A stretch of DNA of 64,000 nucleotides from Chryseobacterium binzhouense (GCF_007474545.1 NZ_VKOG01000003.1:372001-436000); one strand, 5' to 3'; numbered from the stretch's first letter, positions 43,792 through 53,087 are shown. Program-made: numbers and translations. Notes: generated from the sequence alone by a model not told the origin.

Positions 43792-44820
43792 TCACTTTTT
43801 CAACCGGTCTTGTAGATAATTTTCTAATGGTTTCGGAAAAGATCTCATTAATGATGATTCAAAGTTAGTGATAAGATATTCATTTTTTGATGTAAAATCA
43901 TTCCAAACCTCTTCGGAAGAAATTTCAATATCATGTACTTCTATCGTTAAATTTTTGTGTGTAAGCTTGTGCTGTAAGGTTTTACTTCCTTTGTTAAACG
44001 GCTTCAAAGCTTCGGGAATTGAATTAGGAAATTCAAATAATTTTTTCCAGATAAAATCATCTTTTCTCTGCTGAATTAAAAAATTTCCGTTTCTGTGAAC
44101 AAAAAAATAGCTCAGATCCAAATTCTCTGCTTTTACCTTTTTGGTCTTAACCGGAAATTCATTCGTTTTATTCAAAGAAAAAGCAAGACAGTCTTTGTTA
44201 AGAGGACATTCTAAACATACAGGATTTCGTGGTTTGCAGATCTCCGATCCCAAATCCATCATTGCCTGATTAAAATCTCCAACATTATCCGGCATAATAA
44301 GGTGGGACAATTCTGAAAAATACGCAAAAGCTCTGGATGATGAAATATCAAAATCATCAGCAAAAACACGGCTCAAAACTCTGTAAAAGTTACCATCTAC
44401 CGCAGGCATTTTTCCATGAAAGCAAATACTTGAAATTGCAGCTGCAGTATATTTACCCACTCCTTTTAGTTGTAAAATTTCGTCATACTCAGAAGGAAAA
44501 ATCCCATTGTAATCTGACATGATCTGTTTTGCAGCTTTGTGAATATTAATCGCTCTTGAGTAGTATCCCAAACCTTTCCAGTGCAATAAAACCTCATCTT
44601 CAGAAGCTTCTGCCAAAGTTTTCACATCAGGAAATCTTTTCACAAAATTATTATAATGATTCAATCCCTGCGAAATTCTTGTCTGCTGGAAAACAATTTC
44701 ACAAATCCAGATTTTATAAGGATCTTTTGTTTTTCTGAAAGGCAGATCACGTGCATTTTGAGAATACCACTGGAGGAGCTTGTTTCCTAAATGAAGAAAA
44801 TCTGAGTTATTATTTTTCAA
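43792..44820 (-). CDS. mutY: A/G-specific adenine glycosylase
   Basis: 342 residues. The HhH-GPD domain has ARDLPFRKTKDPYKIWICE, QQTRISQG, the helix-hairpin-helix LKGVGKYTAAAI and the catalytic region VDGNFYRVLSRVF. The [4Fe-4S] loop is C-x6-C-x2-C-x5-C (CKPRNPVCLECPLNKDC). A C-terminal NUDIX-like domain (from about 230; FFVHRNGNFLIQQRKDDFIW) recognises 8-oxoguanine. MutY removes adenine mispaired with 8-oxoG. It lies 51 bp upstream of gldD. Confidence 0.95.
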   Translation of the reverse strand: MKNNNSDFLHLGNKLLQWYSQNARDLPFRKTKDPYKIWICEIVFQQTRISQGLNHYNNFVKRFPDVKTLAEASEDEVLLHWKGLGYYSRAINIHKAAKQIMSDYNGIFPSEYDEILQLKGVGKYTAAAISSICFHGKMPAVDGNFYRVLSRVFADDFDISSSRAFAYFSELSHLIMPDNVGDFNQAMMDLGSEICKPRNPVCLECPLNKDCLAFSLNKTNEFPVKTKKVKAENLDLSYFFVHRNGNFLIQQRKDDFIWKKLFEFPNSIPEALKPFNKGSKTLQHKLTHKNLTIEVHDIEISSEEVWNDFTSKNEYLITNFESSLMRSFPKPLENYLQDRLKK

Positions 44821-44849
44821 TTTAAAATGAAGAAAGTTATTATTTGCAA

Positions 44850-44857
44850 CAAAGATA
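44850..44857 (-). promoter_or_regulatory. -7 element of mutY
   Basis: The minus strand reads TATCTTTG, a perfect TAnnTTTG, 29 nt before the start codon. Confidence 0.55.
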
Positions 44858-44892
44858 AATATTGTTTTCAGTGTTTTGAATCTGAAAATAAA

Positions 44893-44916
44893 AAAGCACG
44901 CTAAAAAACGTGCTTT
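44893..44916 (-). terminator. Terminator of the M13 peptidase gene
   Basis: An 8-bp perfect stem (AAAGCACG / CGTGCTTT) with an 8-nt loop, followed on the minus strand by TTATTTTC; 8 nt after the stop at 44925. Confidence 0.82.
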
Positions 44917-44924
44917 CTAAACAA

Positions 44925-47024
44925 TTACCAGATTTTTATTCTTTCTGCCGGTGCTTTGTACAATTTATCGCCCGGTTTTATATCAAAAGCTTTCATAAAT
45001 GAATCCTGATTAACCAATGGACCAAAAGCTCTGAAGTATCCCGGTGAATGCGGATCTGTCTTTACCTGATTCATCATATACTGATCTGTAGATTTTGTTC
45101 TCCATACTGTTGCCCAACTCATAAAAAAACGCTGATCCTGTGTATAACCGCTTATCAATCCCGGATTTCCATGATCTTTAAGATACATTTGAAGTGCATC
45201 ATAAGCAACTGCTACTCCACCCAGATCTCCGATATTTTCTCCGCTTGTAAACTTTCCGTTGACAAAACTTCCTTTTACAGGCTCGTATGCGTCGTACTGT
45301 GCAGCCAACTGACCTACTTTTGCATCAAAATTTTTACGATCCTGTTCTGTCCACCAGTTATTTAAGTTACCATCACCATCGAATCTTGAACCGCTGTCAT
45401 CAAAACCATGTGAAATTTCATGTCCTATAACAGCACCAATTCCTCCAAAATTTACTGCTGCATCAGCTTTAGGGTTGTAAAAAGGAGGCTGAAGAATTGC
45501 TGCAGGAAAAACAATCTCGTTGTTTGATCCACTGTAGTATGCATTAACGGTTTGAGGAGACATTCCCCATTCTGTTTTATCAACCGGTTTGCCAACCTTT
45601 TCCAGACTTTTCTGGTATTGCCATGCTGAAACATTCTGCAGATTAGAATATAATGTTGCTCCCTGAGAAGGAGATCCCACTTTTAACTTAGAATAGTCTT
45701 TCCATTGATCAGGATATGCAATTTTTACTGAAAACTTAGAAAGTTTTTCCTGCGCTTTTACTTTGGTTTCAGGAGACATCCAATCCATCTCATCAATGTG
45801 ATTTTTGAAAGATTTTAAAATGTAATCTATATACATTTCCATCTGTTTCTTAGATTCTGGGCTAAAATACTCATCCACATACAGCTTTCCAAACGCTTCA
45901 CCTAAAACTCCGTTTACCAAAGCAAGACCTCTTTTATCCATCGCACGCTGCTCTTTTTGCCCCTGCAAATATTTAGAATAAAAATCGAAACGAATATTGT
46001 CGAGATTATCTCCAAGATAGCTTGCATTTCCATTGATGACATGGTATTTAAGGTAATCTTTCAGCAAAGAAAGATTTTTCTGGTTGATGAACTGATCCAT
46101 ATTCTGATAATATTTCAGCTCACCGATAATCACCTTATCTGTATTGACACCAGCTTCGGTAAGATACTTTGAAAGATTGACATTCTTTACCAAACCTGAA
46201 AGCTCCGAAACATTTTTAGGATTGTATCTTAAATTGGCATCTCTGTTCTGCTCAAGTGTTAAAAGATTATTAGCCAGCTGCTTTTCAAAATCAACTACAT
46301 TTTTTGCTGCCTGATCAGAATTTTTATACCCTAAAACGCTGAACAGTTTTGACACATAATTCTGATATTCTGCTAAAGTTTTAGTATTGGCTTCATTAAC
46401 TTTCTGATAATAATCTCTTCCCAGTCCCAAATCTGGTCCGCCAAGATAAACAGCATTCATTTTAGAGTTTTTCAGATCCGCACCTACCCGCCATCCATAG
46501 AAAGAATTATCGCCGAGCTTTGTGGCTTCTAACAGATATTTCTGCAGATCATTTACATTTTTGATAGCATCAATTTTAGCCAAATCAGACTTAATAGGTG
46601 CAATCCCTTGCGCATTTCGCTTTTCTACATCCATAAAAGATGCATAAAGATTCTGAATTTTCTGACCTTCTGTACCTTCTGCGTAGTTTTTGTTTAAAAT
46701 TTTATTCAAAATACCTAAAGAAGCATCATCTACATTCTCCCGTAAAGCATTGAAAGAACCCCAACTTGCTTTATCTGAAGGGATTTGCGTGGTTTTGATC
46801 CAGTTTCCGTTTACATAATTGAAGAAATCATCCTGCGGACGAACAGTTTTATCCATGTAAGCAAGATTCAGACCTTCTTCTTTTTGTTCAGCATTTTTTA
46901 CCGGTTCTGCACGGACTAAATCAATTGTTACTTCAGGTTTTTCAGCAGCTTGTTTAGCCGTTCCGCAAGAATTTAAAAATACAACACCTGAAAATGCAAG
47001 CGCTGCGATATTGAGTTTTTTCAT
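44925..47024 (-). CDS. M13-family metalloendopeptidase (PepO/neprilysin type), lipoprotein
   Basis: 699 residues. The N-terminus MKKLNIAALAFSGVVFLNSC is a lipobox signal (Cys20). The M13 N-terminal domain starts RPQDDFFNYVNGNWIKTTQIP. The catalytic core has AYYSGSNNEIVFPAAILQPP, the zinc motif HEISHGFDD, GENIGDLGG supplying the third ligand Glu, and the substrate-binding end VKTDPHSPGYFRAFGPL. It cleaves short peptides on the N-side of hydrophobic residues, probably at the cell surface or in the periplasm. Full length, monocistronic. Confidence 0.94.
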   Translation of the reverse strand: MKKLNIAALAFSGVVFLNSCGTAKQAAEKPEVTIDLVRAEPVKNAEQKEEGLNLAYMDKTVRPQDDFFNYVNGNWIKTTQIPSDKASWGSFNALRENVDDASLGILNKILNKNYAEGTEGQKIQNLYASFMDVEKRNAQGIAPIKSDLAKIDAIKNVNDLQKYLLEATKLGDNSFYGWRVGADLKNSKMNAVYLGGPDLGLGRDYYQKVNEANTKTLAEYQNYVSKLFSVLGYKNSDQAAKNVVDFEKQLANNLLTLEQNRDANLRYNPKNVSELSGLVKNVNLSKYLTEAGVNTDKVIIGELKYYQNMDQFINQKNLSLLKDYLKYHVINGNASYLGDNLDNIRFDFYSKYLQGQKEQRAMDKRGLALVNGVLGEAFGKLYVDEYFSPESKKQMEMYIDYILKSFKNHIDEMDWMSPETKVKAQEKLSKFSVKIAYPDQWKDYSKLKVGSPSQGATLYSNLQNVSAWQYQKSLEKVGKPVDKTEWGMSPQTVNAYYSGSNNEIVFPAAILQPPFYNPKADAAVNFGGIGAVIGHEISHGFDDSGSRFDGDGNLNNWWTEQDRKNFDAKVGQLAAQYDAYEPVKGSFVNGKFTSGENIGDLGGVAVAYDALQMYLKDHGNPGLISGYTQDQRFFMSWATVWRTKSTDQYMMNQVKTDPHSPGYFRAFGPLVNQDSFMKAFDIKPGDKLYKAPAERIKIW

Positions 47025-47180
47025 ATTGAGATTGATTATCTTAAATTATATTATTGATTTTCATTGGTGTTTTATACAAATCTTAAACTTATCGTAAGCT
47101 GCGAAGTTTATTCTATGCTAATAGATCAAATATAAGCAAATATGTTAAATCTCGATTAGATATTTATCACCCTAAAATAT

Positions 47181-47188
47181 TACCTTTG
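47181..47188 (+). promoter_or_regulatory. -7 element of the Imm22-like gene
   Basis: TACCTTTG, a perfect TAnnTTTG, 18 nt before the ATG at 47207. It overlaps an in-frame TTG at 47186, which argues that the TTG is not the start. Confidence 0.55.
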
Positions 47189-47206
47189 AACTTTCAAATA
47201 AAGACA

Positions 47207-47593
47207 ATGAACAAGCAGATTTTAGATTTTTGGGTAGGAGACTTCACAAGTGAAGATGATTTTTACCAATTTGTAGAAGAAGATGAAAACTATTACATCA
47301 ACGAAGAATCTGATGACAGCTATGTTTCAAAATTTGCAGAATCTCAGGATACCGTATGGTTTGATCAGGATTTTCTGGAATACGGTTTTGAAAACAGCAT
47401 CCAGCATTTTGCAGAATATTCTTTTGCCGAGCAATGGCTTCCTGTTCTTGTCAACCGAATAAATGAAATGAATCTGCAATTTGAAGTAAATTCTCTGATC
47501 TTCGTAAGTCACGGGCAAATTCCACAGCCAAAATCAGTAGAAAACGATAATTTTTCTTTGACTTATATAGGTGGAATTGAATTTGAATTTTAA
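47207..47593 (+). CDS. Small acidic Imm22-like protein
   Basis: 128 residues from the ATG at 47207, no signal peptide. It begins NKQILDFWVGDFTSEDDFYQF, followed by an acidic stretch, SKFAES, then VWFDQDFLEYGFENSIQHF and a C-terminal strand pair (SLIFVSHGQ..., LTYIGGIEFEF). The order WxGxFxSE, Y/E-rich turn, SxF, D-x-DF-E is that of immunity protein 22, a family first noted in polymorphic-toxin loci but also found without toxins. It resembles the C-terminal extension of LptB in this window (residues 253-353). No toxin gene is nearby. Its stop overlaps the convergent ClC gene by 4 bp. Confidence 0.72.
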   Translation: MNKQILDFWVGDFTSEDDFYQFVEEDENYYINEESDDSYVSKFAESQDTVWFDQDFLEYGFENSIQHFAEYSFAEQWLPVLVNRINEMNLQFEVNSLIFVSHGQIPQPKSVENDNFSLTYIGGIEFEF

Positions 47594-48948
47594 GATTTTG
47601 TCTCACTTCTCAGTTCAGAAAGAAAATTACCTTTCAAAACATCATAAAGCGAATGTCTGCTGACCAGAATAGAAAAGATTGAAGAAATCATTCCTGCAAG
47701 CATCAGATGAAAAATAAGCGAATGGCGGTCTGTCATTTCCAGAACAATAATTGCTGATGTAAACGGAGCTCTCGTTATTCCTGTAAGAAAAGCGACCATT
47801 CCACCTAAAACAACAACGTTAGTTTCGTTTGGTGTTAAGTGAATTATACCCGAAATTACAGAACCAATACTTGCTCCCGCAGTAAGAGCCGGTGCAAAAA
47901 TACCTCCTGCTCCGCCAGAAGTAAATGATAAAGCCGGCCCAAACATTCTTAAGACAGGAACATACCATGCTTCGTGCTTATCCTGAGTAAAAAGCACACG
48001 TTCCATGATTTCTTTTCCAGATCCGAGAATCTCGCGGCTGATAAAAAACGAAATACAGGCAATAATTAAAGCACAGCCAATCAGAAAAAGTATATTTGAA
48101 CGATCTGTTTTCAGTTTTCTTTTTTTCCAGTGATTTATTCTAAGCATAATAACGGAAAGCTGACTGGCTAAAATCCCGGCAACTCCTGCCACCAAAATTA
48201 TTGGAAACATCACCATTAAAGATACGTCATTGGTTTTGGGATATCCTAAATAAAGATATGATCCGGCCAAAGTCTGTGCTGTAAGACCAGCAATAATAAC
48301 TGCGGTAAATAATGCTGTTTTAAAATAATTGATATGTGTTTTTGAAAGTTCTTCCACCGCAAAAACAATTCCTCCTAATGGAGTATTGAAAGCTGCTGCT
48401 AATCCGGCTGCAGCTCCGGTCATAATCATGTTTTTCTTTGAAATCTTGGGCCACCAGTCGGGAAGATACTCATTTACTTTCCTGAATATGGAGCCTGCAA
48501 TCTGAATGGTAGGACCTTCTCTTCCGACTGCACCCCCACCAATCACCAAAACTACTGATGAGAGAATTTTAAAAATAATTATTTTTAAACTTAGAAGACT
48601 TCTTATCTTACGGTGTTCTTTCGGATTTGCCAATTCTACCGCTGCCATTACCTGCGGAATACCGCTTCCTTTAGCATTCGGAGCAAATTCTTTTACCAGC
48701 CACCACGAAAGAACAAAACCTATCGGTGCAATAATGAAAATCATCCAGTCGTGCCAGTTGAGAATAAAATGCAGAAGGTTTTCTCCCCAAGCAAAGATTT
48801 TAGCATACATTACGGCAAAAAAACCGGTAATCACAGATCCTATCCAAAAAGGAACCGCCTGAAGAAGATTGTTTTTCAACTGTTCGTTTCGGATATTGTC
48901 AAAAGATTTTTTGAGAGCTCTTCGGAAGTAGACCATTATTCTACGCAT
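47590..48948 (-). CDS. ClC-family chloride transporter (H+/Cl- antiporter type)
   Basis: A 452-residue inner-membrane protein with about 16-18 half and full helices. All three chloride-site motifs are present: GSGIPQV, GREGP (external gate Glu) and GGIFAPAL. FAVEEL after the GREGP block gives the inner proton Glu in a pair equivalent to E203 of E. coli ClcA, so it should be an antiporter, not a channel. There are no CBS domains. It would serve acid resistance or ion balance. Monocistronic. Confidence 0.93.
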   Translation of the reverse strand: MRRIMVYFRRALKKSFDNIRNEQLKNNLLQAVPFWIGSVITGFFAVMYAKIFAWGENLLHFILNWHDWMIFIIAPIGFVLSWWLVKEFAPNAKGSGIPQVMAAVELANPKEHRKIRSLLSLKIIIFKILSSVVLVIGGGAVGREGPTIQIAGSIFRKVNEYLPDWWPKISKKNMIMTGAAAGLAAAFNTPLGGIVFAVEELSKTHINYFKTALFTAVIIAGLTAQTLAGSYLYLGYPKTNDVSLMVMFPIILVAGVAGILASQLSVIMLRINHWKKRKLKTDRSNILFLIGCALIIACISFFISREILGSGKEIMERVLFTQDKHEAWYVPVLRMFGPALSFTSGGAGGIFAPALTAGASIGSVISGIIHLTPNETNVVVLGGMVAFLTGITRAPFTSAIIVLEMTDRHSLIFHLMLAGMISSIFSILVSRHSLYDVLKGNFLSELRSETKS

Positions 48949-49056
48949 ACTTCAAAATTAGGCTAAATTTTATTAAATCCGAAAAAAAATATTCAATAAT
49001 GATGTTAAAATTTAGAAATCTATAATTTTAAAATTCCATCTTAAACATTTAACAAA

Positions 49057-49080
49057 AAACCTCCGATTTCTCGGAGGTTT
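49057..49080 (-). terminator. Terminator of the E2 gene
   Basis: A 10-bp perfect stem (AAACCTCCGA / TCGGAGGTTT) with a TTTC loop, followed on the minus strand by TTTGTT; 43 nt after the E2 stop. Confidence 0.85.
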
Positions 49081-49123
49081 ATATCTGACTTAGCAATATC
49101 CATCATTGCCAAAAATTCATTAC

Positions 49124-50434
49124 TTATATTTCTGTGTTCAGATCCCAGTTTTCAAGATAGTCATGAACATGTTTCAGCATCATTCCGCCTAAAGAACCGT
49201 CAACTACTCTGTGATCGTAAGAGTGAGACATAAACATCAGATTTCTGATCGCAATAACGTCACCATCCGGAGTTTCAAGAACTGCAGGCTTTTTAACGAT
49301 TGCTCCAATGGCTAAAATCGCTACCTGTGGCTGAGGAATAATAGGTGTTCCCATAAGATTTCCGAAACTTCCTACATTTGAAATGGTATATGTCGCACCT
49401 TGAGTATCTTCAGGTCTTAATTTTTTATTTCTTGCTCTGTAAGCCAGGTCATTGATCGCTTTTGCCAAGCCTGATAACGACAGCTGATCTGCATTTTTAA
49501 TGACAGGAACAATAAGGTTTCCGTCTGGCAAAGCTGTCGCCATACCAATATTGATGTTTTTCTTTTTGATGATATTTTCACCGTTAATAGAAACATTAAT
49601 CATTGGGAAATCCTGAATTGCCTTTACAACTGCTCTTACGAAAATAGGCATGAAAGTCAGTTTTTCACCTTCACGTTTTTCAAAAAGAGATTTGTTTTTG
49701 TTTCTCCATTTTACAACATTGGTAACATCAGTTTCTATGAAAGAGGTCACGTGTGGTGCAATTTGCTTTGCTTTTACCATGTTTTCAGCAATGATCTTTC
49801 TCATTCTGTCCATCGGAATGATCTCATCACCTGCAGCAGCGGTAATAGTAGATGCCGGAGCAGACGGAGTTACAGGCTGAGAAACAGGAGCTGACTGCTG
49901 AACAGGAACAGCTTGAGGAGCAGGCTGGTTTCCTCTGTTTTTAACGTATGCTAAAATATCTTCTTTAGTGATTCTTCCTTCTAAACCGCTTCCTTTAATA
50001 GATTTCAGTTCAGTTTCAGAAATATTTTCCTGCTGTGCAATAGATTTTACAAGCGGAGAAAGATAAAGATCTCCCGAAAACTCAGTCGAAGCAGCTGTAT
50101 TTAATGGTTCTTCAATAGTTTTTAAGGTTTCAGCATCCGGAGCTGAGGCAGTTTCAGCCTTTGCTTCTTCTGCAGAAGTACTTCCACCCTCACCTTCAAT
50201 TTCTAAAATAGCGATGGCTTCCCCCACTTTTGCAACCTCATCTTTTTGCTTCAGAATTTTTACGATTTTTCCCGAAACCGGTGTCGGAACGTCTGAATCT
50301 ACTTTATCTGTTGCAATTTCCACTACCGAATCATCTTCTTTTACCTGATCTCCTTCGTTGAACAACCAAGTGATAACTGTAGCTTCCATCACGCCTTCTC
50401 CCATCGAAGGAAGCAATAATTTGTATTCTGCCAT
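49124..50434 (-). CDS. Dihydrolipoamide acyltransferase (2-oxo-acid dehydrogenase E2)
   Basis: 436 residues. One lipoyl domain (1-80) with lipoylated Lys44 in EIATDKVDSDVP; an Ala/Pro/Ser linker; a peripheral-subunit-binding domain (about 125-162; SPLVKSIAQQENIS, GRITKEDILAYV); a second Pro/Ala linker; and the catalytic domain with SHSYDHRVVDGSLGG (His and Asp of HxxxDG). MGEGVMEATVITW and the single lipoyl domain resemble the branched-chain or general 2-oxo-acid E2 of Bacteroidota more than PDH E2 (AceF). E1 and E3 genes are not adjacent. TATATTTG lies 20 nt upstream. Confidence 0.93.
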   Translation of the reverse strand: MAEYKLLLPSMGEGVMEATVITWLFNEGDQVKEDDSVVEIATDKVDSDVPTPVSGKIVKILKQKDEVAKVGEAIAILEIEGEGGSTSAEEAKAETASAPDAETLKTIEEPLNTAASTEFSGDLYLSPLVKSIAQQENISETELKSIKGSGLEGRITKEDILAYVKNRGNQPAPQAVPVQQSAPVSQPVTPSAPASTITAAAGDEIIPMDRMRKIIAENMVKAKQIAPHVTSFIETDVTNVVKWRNKNKSLFEKREGEKLTFMPIFVRAVVKAIQDFPMINVSINGENIIKKKNINIGMATALPDGNLIVPVIKNADQLSLSGLAKAINDLAYRARNKKLRPEDTQGATYTISNVGSFGNLMGTPIIPQPQVAILAIGAIVKKPAVLETPDGDVIAIRNLMFMSHSYDHRVVDGSLGGMMLKHVHDYLENWDLNTEI

Positions 50435-50454
50435 TTTTAAATTTTAGATTTTGA

Positions 50455-50462
50455 CAAATATA
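50455..50462 (-). promoter_or_regulatory. -7 element of the E2 gene
   Basis: The minus strand reads TATATTTG, a perfect TAnnTTTG, 20 nt before the start codon. Confidence 0.6.
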
Positions 50463-50497
50463 TAAAAAAAATCGGTTTTTTTATGAAATAGATAATT

Positions 50498-51325
50498 TTA
50501 GAAAAATTCGATGTAGATATTTTCTCCTACATTGAGTCCGAAAAGTGTTTTAGCACCGTTTTTTTTACTGCCTTTGTAAATCGTGAGCTCCAACTGTCCG
50601 CTATCATTGAAGATTGCCGCAGATTGCCCGTGGTATTCGGTTTCTCTTTCCCAGTCTGCAACTACTTCACAATGGCTTGAATAGATTTTTGAAAGGCTCA
50701 GGTTTCTGAATTTAATCGTAAAATTTTCATAACCTTTTGCTAAAGTTTCAAAAAAATCTCTGCTGATATTTGATATTATATTTCCGAAATTATCAATGTA
50801 CATTACTTCTCCTATAATCATACTTTCGTTTTCATTAAAAACCGGTCTGGGAAACAAAAGCTGTTTTGCGGCATCTATCTTCCGCCCGATCACCTCAGGA
50901 AGTCCGCCGTTTGCCAAATGCACCGCAACGGGAATAAAAACATCTGTAGATGTGAAGTTTACAATATCGTCGAAACGATTATTCAGCGTAATTTCATAAA
51001 TAGCTTCCGGTTTTATATCAAAAAAAATCAGACTTAACAAGCCGTTATCTGCTGCAATAAAATAAGATCCGTCAGCTTTATATAAGATATTTTTTCTTGA
51101 TTTATGAAAAAAACTGTCGACTGAAATGACATGAATGGTTCCTTTTGGAAAATATTTGTACGCATTTCTTACGATATATGAAGTCTGAATTAAATTGTGA
51201 GCCTGAATGTCGTGTGTAATATCAACTGTTGTGACTTCACTGTTTAAGGACAGAATTTTCCCTTTCATTGCTGAAACTCTGTAATCTATGCGTCCGAAAT
51301 CTGAAGTGAGGGTAATAATTGACAT
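50498..51325 (-). CDS. SAM hydrolase / hydroxide adenosyltransferase (DUF62)
   Basis: About 275 residues from the ATG at 51325 (MSIITLTSDFGRIDYRVSAM); the start at 51349 lies over the -7 box and is rejected. LTSDFG with the conserved Asp, VTTVDITHDIQ, GTIHVISVD and AADNGLLS match the family that splits S-adenosylmethionine into adenosine and methionine using water. It is related in fold to fluorinase and chlorinase but lacks the halide-site insertion as far as I can see. Physiological role unknown. Confidence 0.88.
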   Translation of the reverse strand: MSIITLTSDFGRIDYRVSAMKGKILSLNSEVTTVDITHDIQAHNLIQTSYIVRNAYKYFPKGTIHVISVDSFFHKSRKNILYKADGSYFIAADNGLLSLIFFDIKPEAIYEITLNNRFDDIVNFTSTDVFIPVAVHLANGGLPEVIGRKIDAAKQLLFPRPVFNENESMIIGEVMYIDNFGNIISNISRDFFETLAKGYENFTIKFRNLSLSKIYSSHCEVVADWERETEYHGQSAAIFNDSGQLELTIYKGSKKNGAKTLFGLNVGENIYIEFF

Positions 51326-51346
51326 GAGATATATGTGATAGAACTG

Positions 51347-51354
51347 CAAATTTA
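51347..51354 (-). promoter_or_regulatory. -7 element of the SAM hydrolase gene
   Basis: The minus strand reads TAAATTTG, a perfect TAnnTTTG, 21 nt before the start at 51325. Confidence 0.55.
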
Positions 51355-51448
51355 TCTAAAATAAAAGGAAAGGAATAAAATTTGTGGATAAGAATTTTGA
51401 CGAAGATCACAAAAAAACTATTAAATTTAAAAACTAAAAAAAATTTGC

Positions 51449-52405
51449 ATGTTTGAATTAACGTATGACTTAGAAGGTATTGATGCAAAAAACTTTTACG
51501 GAGTTAATAACCAATATTTTAATTTAATCAAATCCAGCTTTCCTACATTAAAAATCACCGGAAGAGATCATTTTATCTTTGCCATGGGCAATCAGGAAGC
51601 TTTAGATATATTCAGAAAGAAACTTGATGACATTGTTTCTTACATATCACAAAATAATTCTATTGAGCTGAAAGATGTAGAAAATATATTAAACATCAAA
51701 GACGAAAACGAGAAACAGCTTGTTTTTGATCAGGATATCATCGTAAAAGGTGTTAACGGAAAAATTATTAAAGCCAAAACTACCAATCTCAAAAAACTTG
51801 TAAAAGAAACCGAGAAAAAAGATATGGTTTTTGCGATCGGACCTGCCGGAACGGGTAAAACATATACCAGCGTAGCTTTGGCAGCAAAAGCATTGCGTGA
51901 TAAGGAAGTTAAAAGAATTGTTCTTACCAGACCCGCTGTAGAAGCCGGAGAAAGCCTGGGTTTTTTACCGGGAGATTTAAAGGAAAAGCTTGATCCTTAT
52001 CTTCAGCCTTTATACGATGCGTTGCGTGATATGATTCCGCATGAGAAGCTTGAAGGTTTTATAGAGAAAAAAGTGATTGAGGTTGCACCCTTAGCTTTTA
52101 TGAGAGGACGAACTCTGGACGATGCATTTGTCATTCTGGATGAAGCGCAAAATACCACTCATGCCCAAATGAAAATGTTTCTTACAAGAATGGGAATGAA
52201 TGCCAAATTTATCATTACAGGAGATCCTACGCAGATTGATTTGCCGCCAAAACAGCATTCCGGGCTGAAAGAAGCCATGAGAATCCTGAAAGATGTAAAA
52301 GAAATAGGTTTTGTTTACTTAACGGAAGAAGATGTGGTAAGACACCCTGTTGTAAAGAAAATTATACTGGCGTACAACGAGGAAGAAAAGAGAAATCGGG
52401 AATAA
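51449..52405 (+). CDS. PhoH-family ATPase
   Basis: 318 residues. An N-terminal KH-like segment (TGRDHFIFAMGNQEALDIF) is followed by the PhoH P-loop domain: Walker A AIGPAGTGKTYTS, TRPAVEAGESLGFLPGDL, Walker B FVILDEAQNTT, then ITGDPTQIDLP. PhoH/YbeZ-type proteins are ATPases linked to RNA handling and ribosome maturation, often next to ybeY; that neighbour is not here. The start is preceded by AAAATTTG one base before the ATG, a 7/8 match to a -7 box. Confidence 0.93.
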   Translation: MFELTYDLEGIDAKNFYGVNNQYFNLIKSSFPTLKITGRDHFIFAMGNQEALDIFRKKLDDIVSYISQNNSIELKDVENILNIKDENEKQLVFDQDIIVKGVNGKIIKAKTTNLKKLVKETEKKDMVFAIGPAGTGKTYTSVALAAKALRDKEVKRIVLTRPAVEAGESLGFLPGDLKEKLDPYLQPLYDALRDMIPHEKLEGFIEKKVIEVAPLAFMRGRTLDDAFVILDEAQNTTHAQMKMFLTRMGMNAKFIITGDPTQIDLPPKQHSGLKEAMRILKDVKEIGFVYLTEEDVVRHPVVKKIILAYNEEEKRNRE

Positions 52406-52450
52406 GTTTTTTTAAATACACATAAGTTTTCAAATTTAAAAAAAAATATT

Positions 52451-52479
52451 TTGCACTTCTATAAAAAGTGATATATTTG
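52451..52479 (+). promoter_or_regulatory. Promoter of the outer-membrane protein gene
   Basis: TTG at 52451-52453 and a perfect TATATTTG at 52472-52479 with an 18-nt spacer; 32 nt before the ATG at 52512. One of the best promoters in the window, suggesting strong expression. Confidence 0.8.
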
Positions 52480-52511
52480 GTGCCTAAAAATTATTATAAA
52501 AATTTGAAACT

Positions 52512-53087
52512 ATGAAAAAACTATTACTAGTTGCTGCAGTAGCAATCATGGGAGCTACAGTTAGTGCTCAGGAAAACTCTATTAAAGCTAATCCAGCTGC
52601 TTTGTTAGGTGGTACAGATTTAATTTCTTACGAACATAAATTCGGAGATCATTTCTCAGGAGTTGTTGGTGCTGGATATGGTGGATTTAAATTAGGTGGT
52701 TATAAATATAACAGTATTGGAGGAGGTCTTCAGGGTCGTTATTATTTTACTGAAGCTATGACAGGGTTTTACGGTGCCGTTGTAGGTGATTATCTTAATG
52801 GAAATGTTAAGATTGACTCTAATGGATTTGGATTTAACTTTGATGGTATGGATATGGGAACCGGAACCAATACCGAAATTAAGTTTTCAGGATTCGGAGG
52901 AGGTCTTAGAGCAGGTTATCAGTGGATTTTTGACTCAGGATTTACATTGGATGTTAACCTGGGAGCTTCATACAGATCTTACACTTATGACTGGAATAAT
53001 CAAGCTGAAGAATCTATGTATGAAGGTGCTTTAAAAGCTAGTGGTGTTCTACCTACTGGATCAGTAGGAATTGGATATTCTTTCTAA
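52512..53087 (+). CDS. Outer-membrane beta-barrel protein
   Basis: 191 residues. Signal peptide MKKLLLVAAVAIMGATVSAQ, then short alternating strands rich in Gly and aromatics (VGAGYGGFKLGGYKYNSIGG, GRYYFTEAMTGFYGAVVGDY, GGLRAGYQWIFDSGFTLDVN) ending in SVGIGYSF with a terminal Phe. That is the pattern of a small 8-strand barrel of the OmpX/OmpW-like DUF3575 type. The strong promoter and terminator suggest an abundant surface protein. Confidence 0.82.
   Translation: MKKLLLVAAVAIMGATVSAQENSIKANPAALLGGTDLISYEHKFGDHFSGVVGAGYGGFKLGGYKYNSIGGGLQGRYYFTEAMTGFYGAVVGDYLNGNVKIDSNGFGFNFDGMDMGTGTNTEIKFSGFGGGLRAGYQWIFDSGFTLDVNLGASYRSYTYDWNNQAEESMYEGALKASGVLPTGSVGIGYSF

Noticed and set aside
47186-47206. TTG start extending the Imm22-like protein by 7 residues
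   Set aside because: The TTG is part of a perfect TACCTTTG promoter box; the ATG at 47207 is preferred.
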